This document shows, piece by piece, positions 50,822-59,549 of a stretch of 64,000 nucleotides of DNA. Every line of letters starts with the position of its first letter. Position 1 is the stretch's first letter. Where the stretch lies: the NCBI RefSeq assembly GCF_013031405.1, contig NZ_WPZY01000002.1:310001-374000 (forward strand). The letters run 5' to 3'. The notes beneath the pieces were generated by a model. It saw only the letters and a list, made by a program, of their open reading frames with translations. It did no database searches and was not told the DNA's origin. The translations under genes were made by a program, and so were the position numbers. The DNA comes from Ruegeria sp. HKCCD8929 (lineage in GTDB: Bacteria > Pseudomonadota > Alphaproteobacteria > Rhodobacterales > Rhodobacteraceae).

Positions 50822-52483
50822 TCAGGCAATCGCCCGGGACCGCCCCGCGTTGCGACCCGAAAAGATGCAGCCGCCCAGAAAGGTCCCCTCAAGCGCGTTG
50901 TAGCCGTGGTAACCACCGCCACCGAACCCGGCGACCTCACCCGCCGCGAAAAGGCCCGGGATCACCTGACCGTCGATGCCGATCATCTGGCTGTCGAGAT
51001 TGGTCTGCAGCCCGCCCAGCGTCTTGCGGGTCAGGATGTGCAGCTTGACCGCGATCAGCGGGCCGTTAGCCGGGTCGAGGAACTTGTGCGGCTTGGCGGT
51101 GCGGATCAGCTTGTCCCCGCGATAGTTGCGGGCAGCGTGGATCGCCATCATCTGCGCATCCTTCGAGAACGGGTTGTCGATCTGGGCATCGCGCGCCTCG
51201 ATCTGGGCGCGCAGATGCGTCTCGTCGATCAGCCCACCGCCGAGCTGGTTCATGCCGCCGACCAGCTCGGTCAGGGTGTTGGCCACGACGAAATCCTCAC
51301 CCTTTTCCTTGAACGCCTCGACCGGGCCGGTGGCCTTTGAGCCCGACAGAACGCGCTGTCGGATCACTTCCATCCAACTGCCCGAGGTGAAGTCGGGGTT
51401 TTGTTCCGAACCCGACAGGGCAAATTCCTTCTTGATCACCTTCTGGGTCAGGACGAACCAGCTGTACTCATACCCGGTCTTCAGGATCTCGCGCAGGGTG
51501 GTGAGTGTGTCGAAGCCCGGCAGGCAGGGCGGGAGCAGACGGTTGCCGGTGGCGTCGAACCACATTGAGGACGGGCCGGGCAGGATGCGGATGCCGTGGG
51601 CGGGCCAGATCGGATCCCAGTTGCGCACGCCTTCGGTGTAATGCCACATCCGGTCGCCGTTGATCACATGCCCACCAGCTTTTTCGCTGATCGGGATCAT
51701 GCGGCCATCGACGTGGAACGGCACCCCCGCCACCATGTCCTGCGGCGGCTCACCCAGCCGGTCGCGCGGCCAAGCCTTGCGCACCATCTCGAAATTGCCG
51801 CCGATACCGCCAGATGTGACGATGATCGACGGGGCGTAGACTTCGAATTCCCCCACTTCATCGCGGTTGGTCTTGGCCCCGCGCGCGGCCCGGTCATCCG
51901 AAAGGACTTCGCCGGAGACCCCCTTGGCGCAGCCGTTCTGCATGATGATGTGGCTGACCTGATGGCGGAACCGCAGCTCGATCAGACCGGCACTCACATG
52001 CTCGCGCACGCGGCGCTCAAACTGCTCAACGACACCGGGGCCGGTGCCCCAGGTGATATGAAAACGGGGGACCGAGTTGCCGTGGCCTGTGGCGTAAGAG
52101 CCGCCGCGCTCGGCCCAGCCCACGACCGGGAACCAGCGCAAACCCATCTCGCGCAGCCAGGGGCGCATCTCACCGGCGGCGAATTCCACATAGGCCTCGG
52201 CCCATTTGCGCGGCCAGTCATCCTCGGGGCGGTCGAACTGGGCGCTGCCCAGCCAGTCGCGCATCGCCAGTTCGCGGCTGTCGCGGATACCCATGCGGCG
52301 CTGCTCGGGCGTGTCCACCATGAACAACCCGCCGAGGCTCCAGAACGCCTGACCGCCCAGGAAATGCTCGGGCTCCTGATCCAGCAGGATGACCCGCTTG
52401 CCCCGGTCGCCCAACTCTGCCGCCGCGGCAAGGCCCGCAAGCCCGCCACCCACGATGATTGCATCTGCGGAGTTATTGCTCAT
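50822..52483 (-). CDS. FAD-binding dehydrogenase (fumarate reductase/KstD-like)
   Basis: A 553-residue flavoprotein. The N-terminal FAD motif is AIIVGGGLAGLAAAAELGDRG (about 8-28) and EPEHFLGGQAFWSLGGLFMV (about 37-56). The C-terminal GQVIPGLFAAGEVAGFGGGGYHG (about 514-536) completes the FAD site of the succinate/fumarate/3-ketosteroid dehydrogenase superfamily. ATG 52483 is chosen because AAAGGAC precedes it. Downstream of the BASS transporter gene in one operon (12-base gap). The substrate is unknown. Confidence 0.88.
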   Translation of the reverse strand: MSNNSADAIIVGGGLAGLAAAAELGDRGKRVILLDQEPEHFLGGQAFWSLGGLFMVDTPEQRRMGIRDSRELAMRDWLGSAQFDRPEDDWPRKWAEAYVEFAAGEMRPWLREMGLRWFPVVGWAERGGSYATGHGNSVPRFHITWGTGPGVVEQFERRVREHVSAGLIELRFRHQVSHIIMQNGCAKGVSGEVLSDDRAARGAKTNRDEVGEFEVYAPSIIVTSGGIGGNFEMVRKAWPRDRLGEPPQDMVAGVPFHVDGRMIPISEKAGGHVINGDRMWHYTEGVRNWDPIWPAHGIRILPGPSSMWFDATGNRLLPPCLPGFDTLTTLREILKTGYEYSWFVLTQKVIKKEFALSGSEQNPDFTSGSWMEVIRQRVLSGSKATGPVEAFKEKGEDFVVANTLTELVGGMNQLGGGLIDETHLRAQIEARDAQIDNPFSKDAQMMAIHAARNYRGDKLIRTAKPHKFLDPANGPLIAVKLHILTRKTLGGLQTNLDSQMIGIDGQVIPGLFAAGEVAGFGGGGYHGYNALEGTFLGGCIFSGRNAGRSRAIA

Positions 52484-52494
52484 GGGCTGTCCTT

Positions 52495-53352
52495 TCAACG
52501 GCTGCGAAACCAGAAGAGGAAGGGAAGTGCGACGGCGTACATGGTGATACCATAAACGGCGGCGGGCAGGGCCAGCGGGCTGAATCCGGTTGAAGTGTTG
52601 GTGATCAGTGCGGCCAGCGTGATGCCCAGCGTCGAGTTCTGGATGCCGGTCTCGATCGAGATCGTCTTGGTTTCATCCCAGCTCAGCCCGGCGGCACGGG
52701 CGATGCTAAGGCCGATGAGCAGCAGCGCGAGGTTGAGCGCGATCAATCCGGCACCCATGATGCCTAGATTGTCGACGAAGAGCTGCCAGTTGCCTGCCAG
52801 CGCGGCGATGACGATCAGGACGAAGAGCACGGTGGCGAGTTTCGAGAGCGGCCCGTCAAGAGCCAGCGCGAAGCCTCTGAAATAGTGGCGGATAGTGACT
52901 CCGATGGCGACGGGCAGCGTGGTGATCAGGAACATGGCGATGGCCAGTCCGGTGACCGAAACCTCGGGCGCGGCCTCGCCCATGAAATGGCCAACGGACC
53001 AGGCGGCGAGGACGGGCACGGTCAGGATCGACAGAAGGCTGATGATGGCCGTCAGGGTGACCGACAGGGCCACGTCGCCCTTGGCCAGCTTGGACAGAAT
53101 GTTGCTGGTCACGCCTCCGGGACAGAAGCTGAGCAGCATGAAGCCCACCGCGATCTCGGGCGGCAACGCAAACAGGGTAACTGTGGCGAAAGCCGCCAGG
53201 GGCAGCAGCACGACCTGGCTGACAGCACCGATGGCGAACGGGTATCGACGGGTGACCACGCGGCGGAAATCTGCGGCCTCAAGCCCCACACCCAGCGACA
53301 GCATGATGATGGCCAGCGAGACCGGCAGGCCGACATTTATGAGAAAATCCAA
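52495..53352 (-). CDS. Bile acid:sodium symporter (BASS) family transporter
   Basis: A 285-residue membrane protein with about ten helices. The start is TTG 53352 (LDFLINVGLPVSLAIIMLS) with a strong SD (GGGAGGGG) 6 bases upstream. Family features: SFCPGGVTSNILSKLAKGD (about 76-94; the core motif) and GIQNSTLGITLAALI (about 236-250). It would import an organic anion with sodium. It is the first gene of a pair with the FAD dehydrogenase. Confidence 0.88.
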   Translation of the reverse strand: MDFLINVGLPVSLAIIMLSLGVGLEAADFRRVVTRRYPFAIGAVSQVVLLPLAAFATVTLFALPPEIAVGFMLLSFCPGGVTSNILSKLAKGDVALSVTLTAIISLLSILTVPVLAAWSVGHFMGEAAPEVSVTGLAIAMFLITTLPVAIGVTIRHYFRGFALALDGPLSKLATVLFVLIVIAALAGNWQLFVDNLGIMGAGLIALNLALLLIGLSIARAAGLSWDETKTISIETGIQNSTLGITLAALITNTSTGFSPLALPAAVYGITMYAVALPFLFWFRSR

Positions 53353-53424
53353 AACAACCCCTCCCAAAGCCGTTTCGGATCACCCTATGCGGGTGGTGGC
53401 GGCTCAGGCAACGGCTCCGTTGGG

Positions 53425-54159
53425 TCACCCGTAGCGGTGGGCGAAACGGCGCAGGATTTCGCCGGGTTGAGTGACCTCGGCGGCGTGGCAGGCCTCGATC
53501 AGCTTTTGTGCGTCCTCGGGCGGGAAGTAGCCGTGATCCTTGTAGATGTTGATGCGTTCCTCAAAGTCATGCGCATCGGCCTCGGGGTGGAATTGAGTGG
53601 CATAGACGTTCTCGCCCCAGCGGATCATCTGATAGGGGCAGGGGGCCGAGGCAATCAGATGGGTGCAGCCCGGGGGCAGGTCCTGCACCGCCTCCTTATG
53701 GCCGACAAAGGCGTCAAAGACCGGCAGCAGCCCGGTGGTCAATGGATCGCTGGTGGCGTCTTCGGTCAGGGTGCAGGTCGAAGGGCCGACGGGCTCGCTG
53801 TAGCGCGCCTTGCTGACCTCGCCGCCCAGATGCGCGGCCAGAATGCCCAAACCGTAGCAGCAGCCCATGAAGGGGTAGTCCAGTTCGGTGATGCGCGGCA
53901 TCAGCCCCATGATCGTGCCCTCGATCCGGACATCCAACGGGGACTTGCACGCCGGCTCGTCGCTGACACAGCCCGGCCCGCCGCCGACGATCACGCCCGC
54001 GTAGTCGGTGATGTCCAGCCCCTCGGGCAGATCCTCACAATCCAGCCGGATGCGGTGGGTGCGCTCGGGCGGCATCTCGCATTTGCCGAGGATCGAGGCG
54101 AACTCGGCGTCGGCGGCGTCGGTCTCGGGGCGGAGTTGAAGGATCAGAAAACGTTTCAT
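53425..54159 (-). CDS. Class I glutamine amidotransferase (GMP-synthase-like)
   Basis: A 244-residue free-standing glutaminase. The nucleophile elbow is FMGCCYGLG (C101), with VGGGPGCVSDE (about 58-68) before it and the catalytic HPE in QFHPEAD (about 189-195). Such stand-alone enzymes often cleave gamma-glutamyl compounds (PuuD-like) or act in amine catabolism. The start lies 143 bases after the SLC13 gene end. Confidence 0.87.
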   Translation of the reverse strand: MKRFLILQLRPETDAADAEFASILGKCEMPPERTHRIRLDCEDLPEGLDITDYAGVIVGGGPGCVSDEPACKSPLDVRIEGTIMGLMPRITELDYPFMGCCYGLGILAAHLGGEVSKARYSEPVGPSTCTLTEDATSDPLTTGLLPVFDAFVGHKEAVQDLPPGCTHLIASAPCPYQMIRWGENVYATQFHPEADAHDFEERINIYKDHGYFPPEDAQKLIEACHAAEVTQPGEILRRFAHRYG

Positions 54160-54222
54160 GGCACCGGATTAGAGCGGATCGCGGCGAAATGGAACCAGGC
54201 ACACCAAGTTTCATGCGCGGCC

Positions 54223-54265
54223 AAGAGCCTTGCAAGGCTCTTACAAGGATTTTCGAAAATCCTTG
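54223..54265. repeat. Two adjacent perfect palindromes in the SLC13/amidotransferase spacer
   Basis: A 20-bp perfect palindrome (54223-54242, centre CCTTGCAAGG) is followed one base later by a 22-bp perfect palindrome (54244-54265, centre TTTTCGAAAA). No T-run adjoins either, so a plain terminator is unlikely. The pair has the look of a dispersed palindromic element of Rhodobacteraceae, though only this copy was noticed in the window. Confidence 0.7.
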
Positions 54266-54302
54266 GCACGAGGCGGTGGCCCAGCGCGCTATCCACTCGC
54301 AT

Positions 54303-56075
54303 CTACATCGGCCAGAAGATCAGGATGGCCGGGATCGAGACGGCGACGATCAGAACCTCCAGCGGCAGACCAATGCGCCAGTAATCCCCGAACCGGTAGC
54401 CGCCGGGCCCCAGAATCAGCGTGTTGTTCTTGTGCCCGATCGGGGTCAGGAACGCTGACGATGCCGCCACGGCCACCGCCATCAGGAACGGATCCGGCGA
54501 CACCTCGAGCGTGCGGGCCATCTGGATGCCGACCGGGGCCGCCACGATGGTGGTCGCGGTGTTGTTCAGCACGTCCGACAAGGTCATCGTCACCACCATC
54601 AGAACGGTCAGGATCGCCCAGGCGGGCAGGCCTTGCGTCAGCGAGATCAGACTGCCCGCGATCAACTGGGTGCCGCCCGCGTTTTCCAGTGCCGCCCCCA
54701 GCGGGATCATCGAGCCAAGAAGCACAACCACCGGCCACTCGATATGGTCATAAATCTCGGCAATCGGCAGGATCCTGGTCAGCACATAGGCCACCACCAC
54801 AAGCCCCAGAGCAATCGGCAGATAGAGCAGTCCGACACTCGCGGCCAGCACGGCAGCGGCGAAGAGGCCGATGGCCAGCCAGACCTTGTCATTCGCGGTG
54901 ACGTTCAGACCCCGCTCGGCCAGCGGCAGGCAGCCCAGCCAGTCAGTCACGTCCGGTCCCCGGTCGCGGGGGCAGAGCAGCAGGAGAATGTCGCCCGGCT
55001 CGACCTCGGTCTTGCGCACCTGTTTGGTGATCCGCCGCCCCTGACGCGAGATGCCCATCAGCACCGCGCTCTGCCGCCAGGCCAGCCCCAGCCCCTGTGC
55101 CGTGCGCCCGGTGATGCGGGCGCTTTCGGGAACGACGACCTCAATCACTTCCAGCCCCTCGCCGGCAGCGGTCACCACCTCCTGCCGGCGGGTGTCCGAG
55201 AAATCGAGATTGAGGGCTGCGCGGAACTCGTCCAACGCCTCGGGCACCGCCTCCATCACCAGCGTATCGCCCGCCTGCAAGATGGCGTTGGCCGCCCGTC
55301 CATAGCGGCGCTTGCCGTCGCGGATCAGGCCCAGGATCGCCACGTCGGTCTTTTCGGCGGTCTCGTCCAGTTCGGCCAGCCGCTTGCCGATATGGGGCGA
55401 TTCCTGTGGCACTGTCAGTTCGGCAATATACTGCGCCACGGCCTCAGCGCCCGCCACCTGCGCGCCGCGATCCGGGATCAGACGCCAGCCGACCAGTGCT
55501 ACGAAAGCAAGCCCCGCGATAGCTGCCACACCGCCTACAGGCGCAAAGTCGAACATGGCAAAGGGGGTGCCCACTGCCTCGGCCCGGATCGAGGCGATGA
55601 TGATGTTGGGCGGCGTGCCGATCAGCGTGGCCATGCCGCCGAGGATGGTGGCAAAGCTGAGCGGCATCAGCGTCAGCCCCGCCGCCCGGCCCGCCTTGTG
55701 CGCAGTCTGGATATCGACCGGCATCAGCAGCGCCAGCGCCGCCACGTTGTTCATGAAGGCCGACAGAACCGCCCCGATCCCGCCCATCAGCGCGATATGG
55801 GAACCCAGCCCGCGTGAGGCATCGACCAGGGTGCGGGTGATCAGAAACACTGCCCCCGACCGCACCAGCCCCGCTGACACCACCAGCACCAGCGCCACCA
55901 CGATAGTGGCGGGATGGCCAAAACCGGAAAAGGCGTCCTTGACCGGGACCACGCCCAGCACCACGCCGATCATCAGGGCGGAGAATGCCACCAGATCGTA
56001 TCGGAACCGGCCCCACAGCAGAAATGCAAACACAGCGGTGAAAAGAGCAAAGAGAATAATCTGATCTGTCGTCAT
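54303..56075 (-). CDS. SLC13/DASS-family transporter with two TrkA_C domains
   Basis: A 590-residue membrane transporter with the same layout as the protein at 47008-48786. N-terminal helices carry SAFMNNVAALALLMPVDI and TLIGTPPNIIIASI; two TrkA_C domains span about 215-385 (ESPHIGKRLAELDETAEK, ESARITGRTAQGLGLAWR); the C-terminal half has LSDVLNNTATTIVAAPVGI and FLTPIGHKNNTLILGPGGY. Divalent anions are likely substrates. It is divergent from yebC and ends before the palindromic element. Confidence 0.9.
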   Translation of the reverse strand: MTTDQIILFALFTAVFAFLLWGRFRYDLVAFSALMIGVVLGVVPVKDAFSGFGHPATIVVALVLVVSAGLVRSGAVFLITRTLVDASRGLGSHIALMGGIGAVLSAFMNNVAALALLMPVDIQTAHKAGRAAGLTLMPLSFATILGGMATLIGTPPNIIIASIRAEAVGTPFAMFDFAPVGGVAAIAGLAFVALVGWRLIPDRGAQVAGAEAVAQYIAELTVPQESPHIGKRLAELDETAEKTDVAILGLIRDGKRRYGRAANAILQAGDTLVMEAVPEALDEFRAALNLDFSDTRRQEVVTAAGEGLEVIEVVVPESARITGRTAQGLGLAWRQSAVLMGISRQGRRITKQVRKTEVEPGDILLLLCPRDRGPDVTDWLGCLPLAERGLNVTANDKVWLAIGLFAAAVLAASVGLLYLPIALGLVVVAYVLTRILPIAEIYDHIEWPVVVLLGSMIPLGAALENAGGTQLIAGSLISLTQGLPAWAILTVLMVVTMTLSDVLNNTATTIVAAPVGIQMARTLEVSPDPFLMAVAVAASSAFLTPIGHKNNTLILGPGGYRFGDYWRIGLPLEVLIVAVSIPAILIFWPM

Positions 56076-56181
56076 GGCCTCACCATACGTCTCTGGCCTT
56101 GCCCTGCAACCCGGTCCCTTGATCCTTTAACCCCGGCAGGTCTATATGAGCGCCAGTCAGTCAATCAGCTACGAGGAAATC

Positions 56182-56922
56182 ATGGCCGGCCATTCCAAAT
56201 GGGCAAACATTCAGCACCGCAAAGGACGTCAGGACGCCGCCCGGTCCAAGCTGTTTTCGAAGCTCAGCAAGGAAATCACGGTTGCCGCCAAGATGGGCGA
56301 TCCGGACCCCGACAAGAACCCGCGCCTGCGTCTGGCGGTGAAGGAAGCTAAGTCCAATTCGGTTCCCAAGGACGTGATCGACCGCGCGATCAAGAAATCG
56401 GTTGCGGGCGAAGGCGACGATTACGAAGAAATCCGCTATGAGGGTTATGGCCCCAACGGTGTGGCGGTGATTGTCGAGGCGATGACCGACAACCGCAACC
56501 GGACGGCCTCGGTCGTGCGCTCGACCTTCTCCAAGAACGGCGGGAACCTGGGTGAAACCGGCTCGGTCGGTTTCATGTTCGAGCGTAAGGGCGAGGTTGT
56601 GTACCCCTCCGACGCGGGCGATGCGGATACCGTTTTCGAAGCAGCCATCGAAGCGGGTGCCGAGGACGTCGAAAGCTCGGAGGACGGCCACATCATCTGG
56701 TGCGCCGATACCGATCTGAACGAGGTCTCGAACGCGCTCGAGGCGGCGTTGGGCGAGTCGGAATCGACCAAGCTGGTCTGGAAGCCCACCACCACAACCG
56801 AGCTAGGGCTGGAGGACATGCAACGCCTGATGAAGCTGGTGGACGCGCTGGAAGATGACGATGACGTGCAGCGGGTGACCACCAACTTCGAAGCCACCGA
56901 CGAAGTGATGGCGCAGCTCTGA
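56182..56922 (+). CDS. yebC: YebC/PmpR family regulator/translation factor (TACO1 family)
   Basis: A 246-residue protein starting [20 protein letters not shown], the diagnostic N-terminus. Three domains follow the pattern: [20 protein letters not shown] (domain 1), [24 protein letters not shown] (about 92-115) and [16 protein letters not shown] (about 126-141). Recent work places the family as a factor easing translation of proline-rich stretches, while older work made it a DNA-binding regulator. It has a clear intrinsic terminator. Confidence 0.97.
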   Translation: MAGHSKWANIQHRKGRQDAARSKLFSKLSKEITVAAKMGDPDPDKNPRLRLAVKEAKSNSVPKDVIDRAIKKSVAGEGDDYEEIRYEGYGPNGVAVIVEAMTDNRNRTASVVRSTFSKNGGNLGETGSVGFMFERKGEVVYPSDAGDADTVFEAAIEAGAEDVESSEDGHIIWCADTDLNEVSNALEAALGESESTKLVWKPTTTTELGLEDMQRLMKLVDALEDDDDVQRVTTNFEATDEVMAQL

Positions 56923-56946
56923 ACGAGCCTTCCGGAGATCTGTGGG

Positions 56947-56976
56947 GACCCGGTGCCATGCGCCGGGTCTTTTTTT
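56947..56976 (+). terminator. Intrinsic terminator after yebC
   Basis: Stem GACCCGG (56947-56953) with CCGGGTC (56963-56969), 9-base loop, then seven Ts (56970-56976). It lies 25 bases after the yebC stop. Confidence 0.9.
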
Positions 56977-56992
56977 GCCTCAGTGGCTTCAC

Positions 56993-57154
56993 TGGCCCGG
57001 AATAAAGGGCGAAGCCCGCCGGGCCACGCCCCCCTCCCGCACGGGAGGGCGCTTTGGCGATGTCGTTAGCCGTTCAGCTGTCGTCCGGGGCTTTCGAGAT
57101 AAATCACTTGCCACGCTCGTTGTGGGCGCCCACCCGAGGGAGGGCGCGGCCCTC
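56993..57154 (+). repeat. Structured intergenic repeat, copy B
   Basis: Starts 17 bases after the yebC terminator and matches 29595-29758. Hairpin 1 has the same outer stem GGCCCGG/CCGGGCC, but the inner stem is GGGC/GCCC where copy A has GGCAC/GTGCC, so the base pairing is kept while the bases differ. Hairpin 2 (CCTCCC/GGGAGG extended), the GAGATAAATC core, GGGCGCCC and the tail are shared. Same orientation as copy A. Confidence 0.8.
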
Positions 57155-57207
57155 CGCCTGAACTCATGGCGTGACAGAGTTCAAACAATTCCGCGCACAG
57201 TTCGCAC

Positions 57208-57897
57208 TCAAAAGAAGCTGCTAATCTCCTCCAGCGGCTTCTTCAGCTTGGCCACCGAGGGCACTGTGGCGCTTTCCGCAGGGTGCCCCACCGCGATGAT
57301 CATCGTCGGTTTCTCCGAGGCCGGACGGCTCAGCGCGTCGTTGAGAAACCGCATCGGGTTCGGTGTGTGGGTCAGCGTGCATAGCCCTGCGTGATGCAGC
57401 GCGGCCAGCAGGAAGCCGGTGGCGATGTTCACGCTTTCTGGGACGTAATAATTCTTGTAGCGGCTGCCATCCTCGAACTGGCCCCAGCGCTGGGCAAAAA
57501 CCACGATTAGCCAGGGTGCGACGGTCAGGTGCGGCTTGTCGGCATTGGTTCCGATGGGTTCTAGCGCCTTGATCCACTCATCCCCCGCACCGCCAGCGTA
57601 GAAACGGCGCTCTTCTTCCTCGGCCTCTTCGCGGATGCGCTGTTTCAGGCCCGCGTCGGACACCGCTGCGAAGTGCCACGGCTGGTGATTGGCGCCCGAC
57701 GGCGCGGTGCCGGCGGTGCGGATGCAGCTTTCGATCACTGCGCGCTCCACGGGCCGGTCGGAATAGTCGCGCACGGTGTGGCGCCGGAGCATAATGGCGT
57801 GAAACGCCTGCGCCGCGGCCAGCATCTCGGCATCGGTCAGATCGGCGCGGTCGGGCAGGGGGATCGGGTCGTAGCTGAGTGCGTCGCGGGCGAACAT
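57208..57897 (-). CDS. Nitroreductase family flavoprotein
   Basis: A 229-residue FMN oxidoreductase. Features: MLRRHTVRDYSDRPVERAVI (about 36-55), AGTAPSGANHQPWHFAAVSD (about 63-82; flavin contacts), and the C-terminal MIIAVGHPAESATVP (about 202-216). It resembles the iodotyrosine-deiodinase/BluB-like subgroup more than the short nitroreductase at 17262-17930, but the substrate is open. It is convergent with yebC across copy B of the repeat. Confidence 0.88.
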   Translation of the reverse strand: MFARDALSYDPIPLPDRADLTDAEMLAAAQAFHAIMLRRHTVRDYSDRPVERAVIESCIRTAGTAPSGANHQPWHFAAVSDAGLKQRIREEAEEEERRFYAGGAGDEWIKALEPIGTNADKPHLTVAPWLIVVFAQRWGQFEDGSRYKNYYVPESVNIATGFLLAALHHAGLCTLTHTPNPMRFLNDALSRPASEKPTMIIAVGHPAESATVPSVAKLKKPLEEISSFF

Positions 57898-57937
57898 GGG
57901 TTTTTCTCCAGTGGGTTGCCCCTCTTATCCGGCGGGA

Positions 57938-58822
57938 TCAGGTGGGGATCAAGCCCCTGGCCGCCGCCTGTTTCACCGCTCGGGTCAGGGGCGTCAGGGC
58001 CGGGGCCATGATGCGGCTGACCTGCCAGGTCAGCGGCACGTCCAGCGGCGTGCGCGGGATCAACGGTTGCAGATGCCCCCGGCGGATCGGGCGGCGCACC
58101 AGCGCCTCGGGGTTCATTCCCCAGCCCAGCCCGGAGCGGGCGGCGTCGACAAAGGCCTGGGTCGAGGGCAGAAAATGGCTGGGTGGCGCGATCCGGGGTG
58201 CGACGTTGGCCGTCAGCCAGGCCTTTTGCAGACCGTCCTTGGTGTTGAAGGTCAGGCAGGGCGCCTGCGCCACGGCCTGTGGGGTTATGCCATCCGGAAA
58301 CCAGCGCTGCATGAAGCCGGGGCTAGCCGTTGCGATGTAGCGCAGGGTGCCCAGTGGCATGGAATCGCAACCTGTCACCGGTTTGCCGCTGACACAGATC
58401 GCGGCGCTGACCTCGCCCCGTTGCAGCCACTCGGCGGAGTGATCCTGATCGTCCACCACCAGATCGAACAAGATCCCCTCAACCTGCGCTAGAGCGGCGA
58501 TGAACCATGTGGCCAGGCTGTCTGCATTGACCGCGATCCTCAGATGCACCTGTTCCGTCCCCCGGTCCAGAGCCAACTCGCGGCTGAGCTGCGCCTCAAG
58601 CAGGCCCACATCCTCGGCATGTTTCGCAATCCGCAACCCGGCGGGTGTTCCGGTGCAGGGCGGGCCGCGATGGATGAGCGCGGTGCCCACCCGGTCCTCT
58701 AGCGCCTTGATCCGTTGCGAGATCGCCGACGAGGTCACCGAAAGCTCGGCGGCGGCCGCTTCGAAACTACTCAGACGCAAAATGGTGGCAAGCGCGGACA
58801 GGTGATGAGGATCGAACTGCAT
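57938..58822 (-). CDS. LysR-family regulator ArgP/LysG
   Basis: A 294-residue LysR protein that senses basic amino acids. The start ATG 58822 (MQFDPHHLSALATIL) begins the winged HTH: SFEAAAAELSVTSSAISQRI (about 18-37) and KALEDRVGTALIHRGPPC (about 38-55), the ArgP-type recognition region. The effector domain starts about 90. It is divergent from a LysE/ArgO exporter gene across 87 bases, the classical lysG-lysE pair, so it should activate that exporter when lysine or arginine accumulates. Confidence 0.93.
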   Translation of the reverse strand: MQFDPHHLSALATILRLSSFEAAAAELSVTSSAISQRIKALEDRVGTALIHRGPPCTGTPAGLRIAKHAEDVGLLEAQLSRELALDRGTEQVHLRIAVNADSLATWFIAALAQVEGILFDLVVDDQDHSAEWLQRGEVSAAICVSGKPVTGCDSMPLGTLRYIATASPGFMQRWFPDGITPQAVAQAPCLTFNTKDGLQKAWLTANVAPRIAPPSHFLPSTQAFVDAARSGLGWGMNPEALVRRPIRRGHLQPLIPRTPLDVPLTWQVSRIMAPALTPLTRAVKQAAARGLIPT

Positions 58823-58909
58823 TAGCAATCCTTAATATGGCTTAACATCTTTAACTGGATAAAGCTGATCCGCTACCTTAGTCAAACCGGACACCAATCA
58901 GGAGGTCCC

Positions 58910-59509
58910 ATGTCCCCTTCCTTCGTGCCCGGCTTTGCACTGGGTTTCAGCCTGATCCTGGCCATCGGCGCGCAGAACGCCTTCGTTTTGCGGCAGGGCC
59001 TTCGGCGCGAGCATGTCTTTGCCCTGTGCCTGACCTGCGCCGTCTCGGATGCAGTGCTGATCGCGGCGGGCGTGGCCGGTTTCGGCGCGCTGGCCGGGGC
59101 GGTGCCGTGGTTCGAGCCGGTGATGCGCTATGGCGGTGCCGCGTTCCTGCTGTGGTATGGCGCGCGCAGCCTGCGCTCGGCCTGGACTGGCGGGGCCGCG
59201 ATGCAGGCGGGCAACGGGCAGGGCACCAGCCTGCGTGCCGCACTGGTGACGGTGCTGGCCTTCACCTGGCTCAACCCGCATGTCTATCTGGACACGGTGG
59301 TGCTGATCGGGTCGATCTCGGCGCAATATGACGACCGGCTGAGCTTTGCGCTGGGCGCCATGTTTTCGAGCTTTGTCTTCTTCTTCTCGCTTGGGTACGG
59401 CGCAGGTCTGATCGCGCCGCTTTTTGCCCGGCCACGGGCGTGGCAGGTGCTGGATACGCTGATTGGGCTGACCATGTGGGCCATTGCCTTGAAACTTGTT
59501 GCGATGTGA
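58910..59509 (+). CDS. LysE/ArgO-family amino-acid exporter
   Basis: A 199-residue inner-membrane exporter with about six helices. It starts MSPSFVPGFALGFSLILAIGAQNAFVLRQG, the exact LysE-family start, with NAFVLRQGLRREH (about 24-36), and carries FTWLNPHVYLDTVVLIG (about 124-140), the helix-4 signature. AGGAGGT precedes ATG 58910. It would expel arginine or lysine and is controlled by the divergent ArgP-type regulator. Confidence 0.95.
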   Translation: MSPSFVPGFALGFSLILAIGAQNAFVLRQGLRREHVFALCLTCAVSDAVLIAAGVAGFGALAGAVPWFEPVMRYGGAAFLLWYGARSLRSAWTGGAAMQAGNGQGTSLRAALVTVLAFTWLNPHVYLDTVVLIGSISAQYDDRLSFALGAMFSSFVFFFSLGYGAGLIAPLFARPRAWQVLDTLIGLTMWAIALKLVAM

Positions 59510-59549
59510 AGGGTTGCCCTGCCGGTGAATTGGGTGTTCAACCGGTCTC

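Noticed and set aside
56942..57394. Plus-strand frame covering repeat copy B
   Set aside because: Copy A has no matching open frame in a homologous reading phase and the repeat shows RNA-like pairing, so a protein is unlikely.
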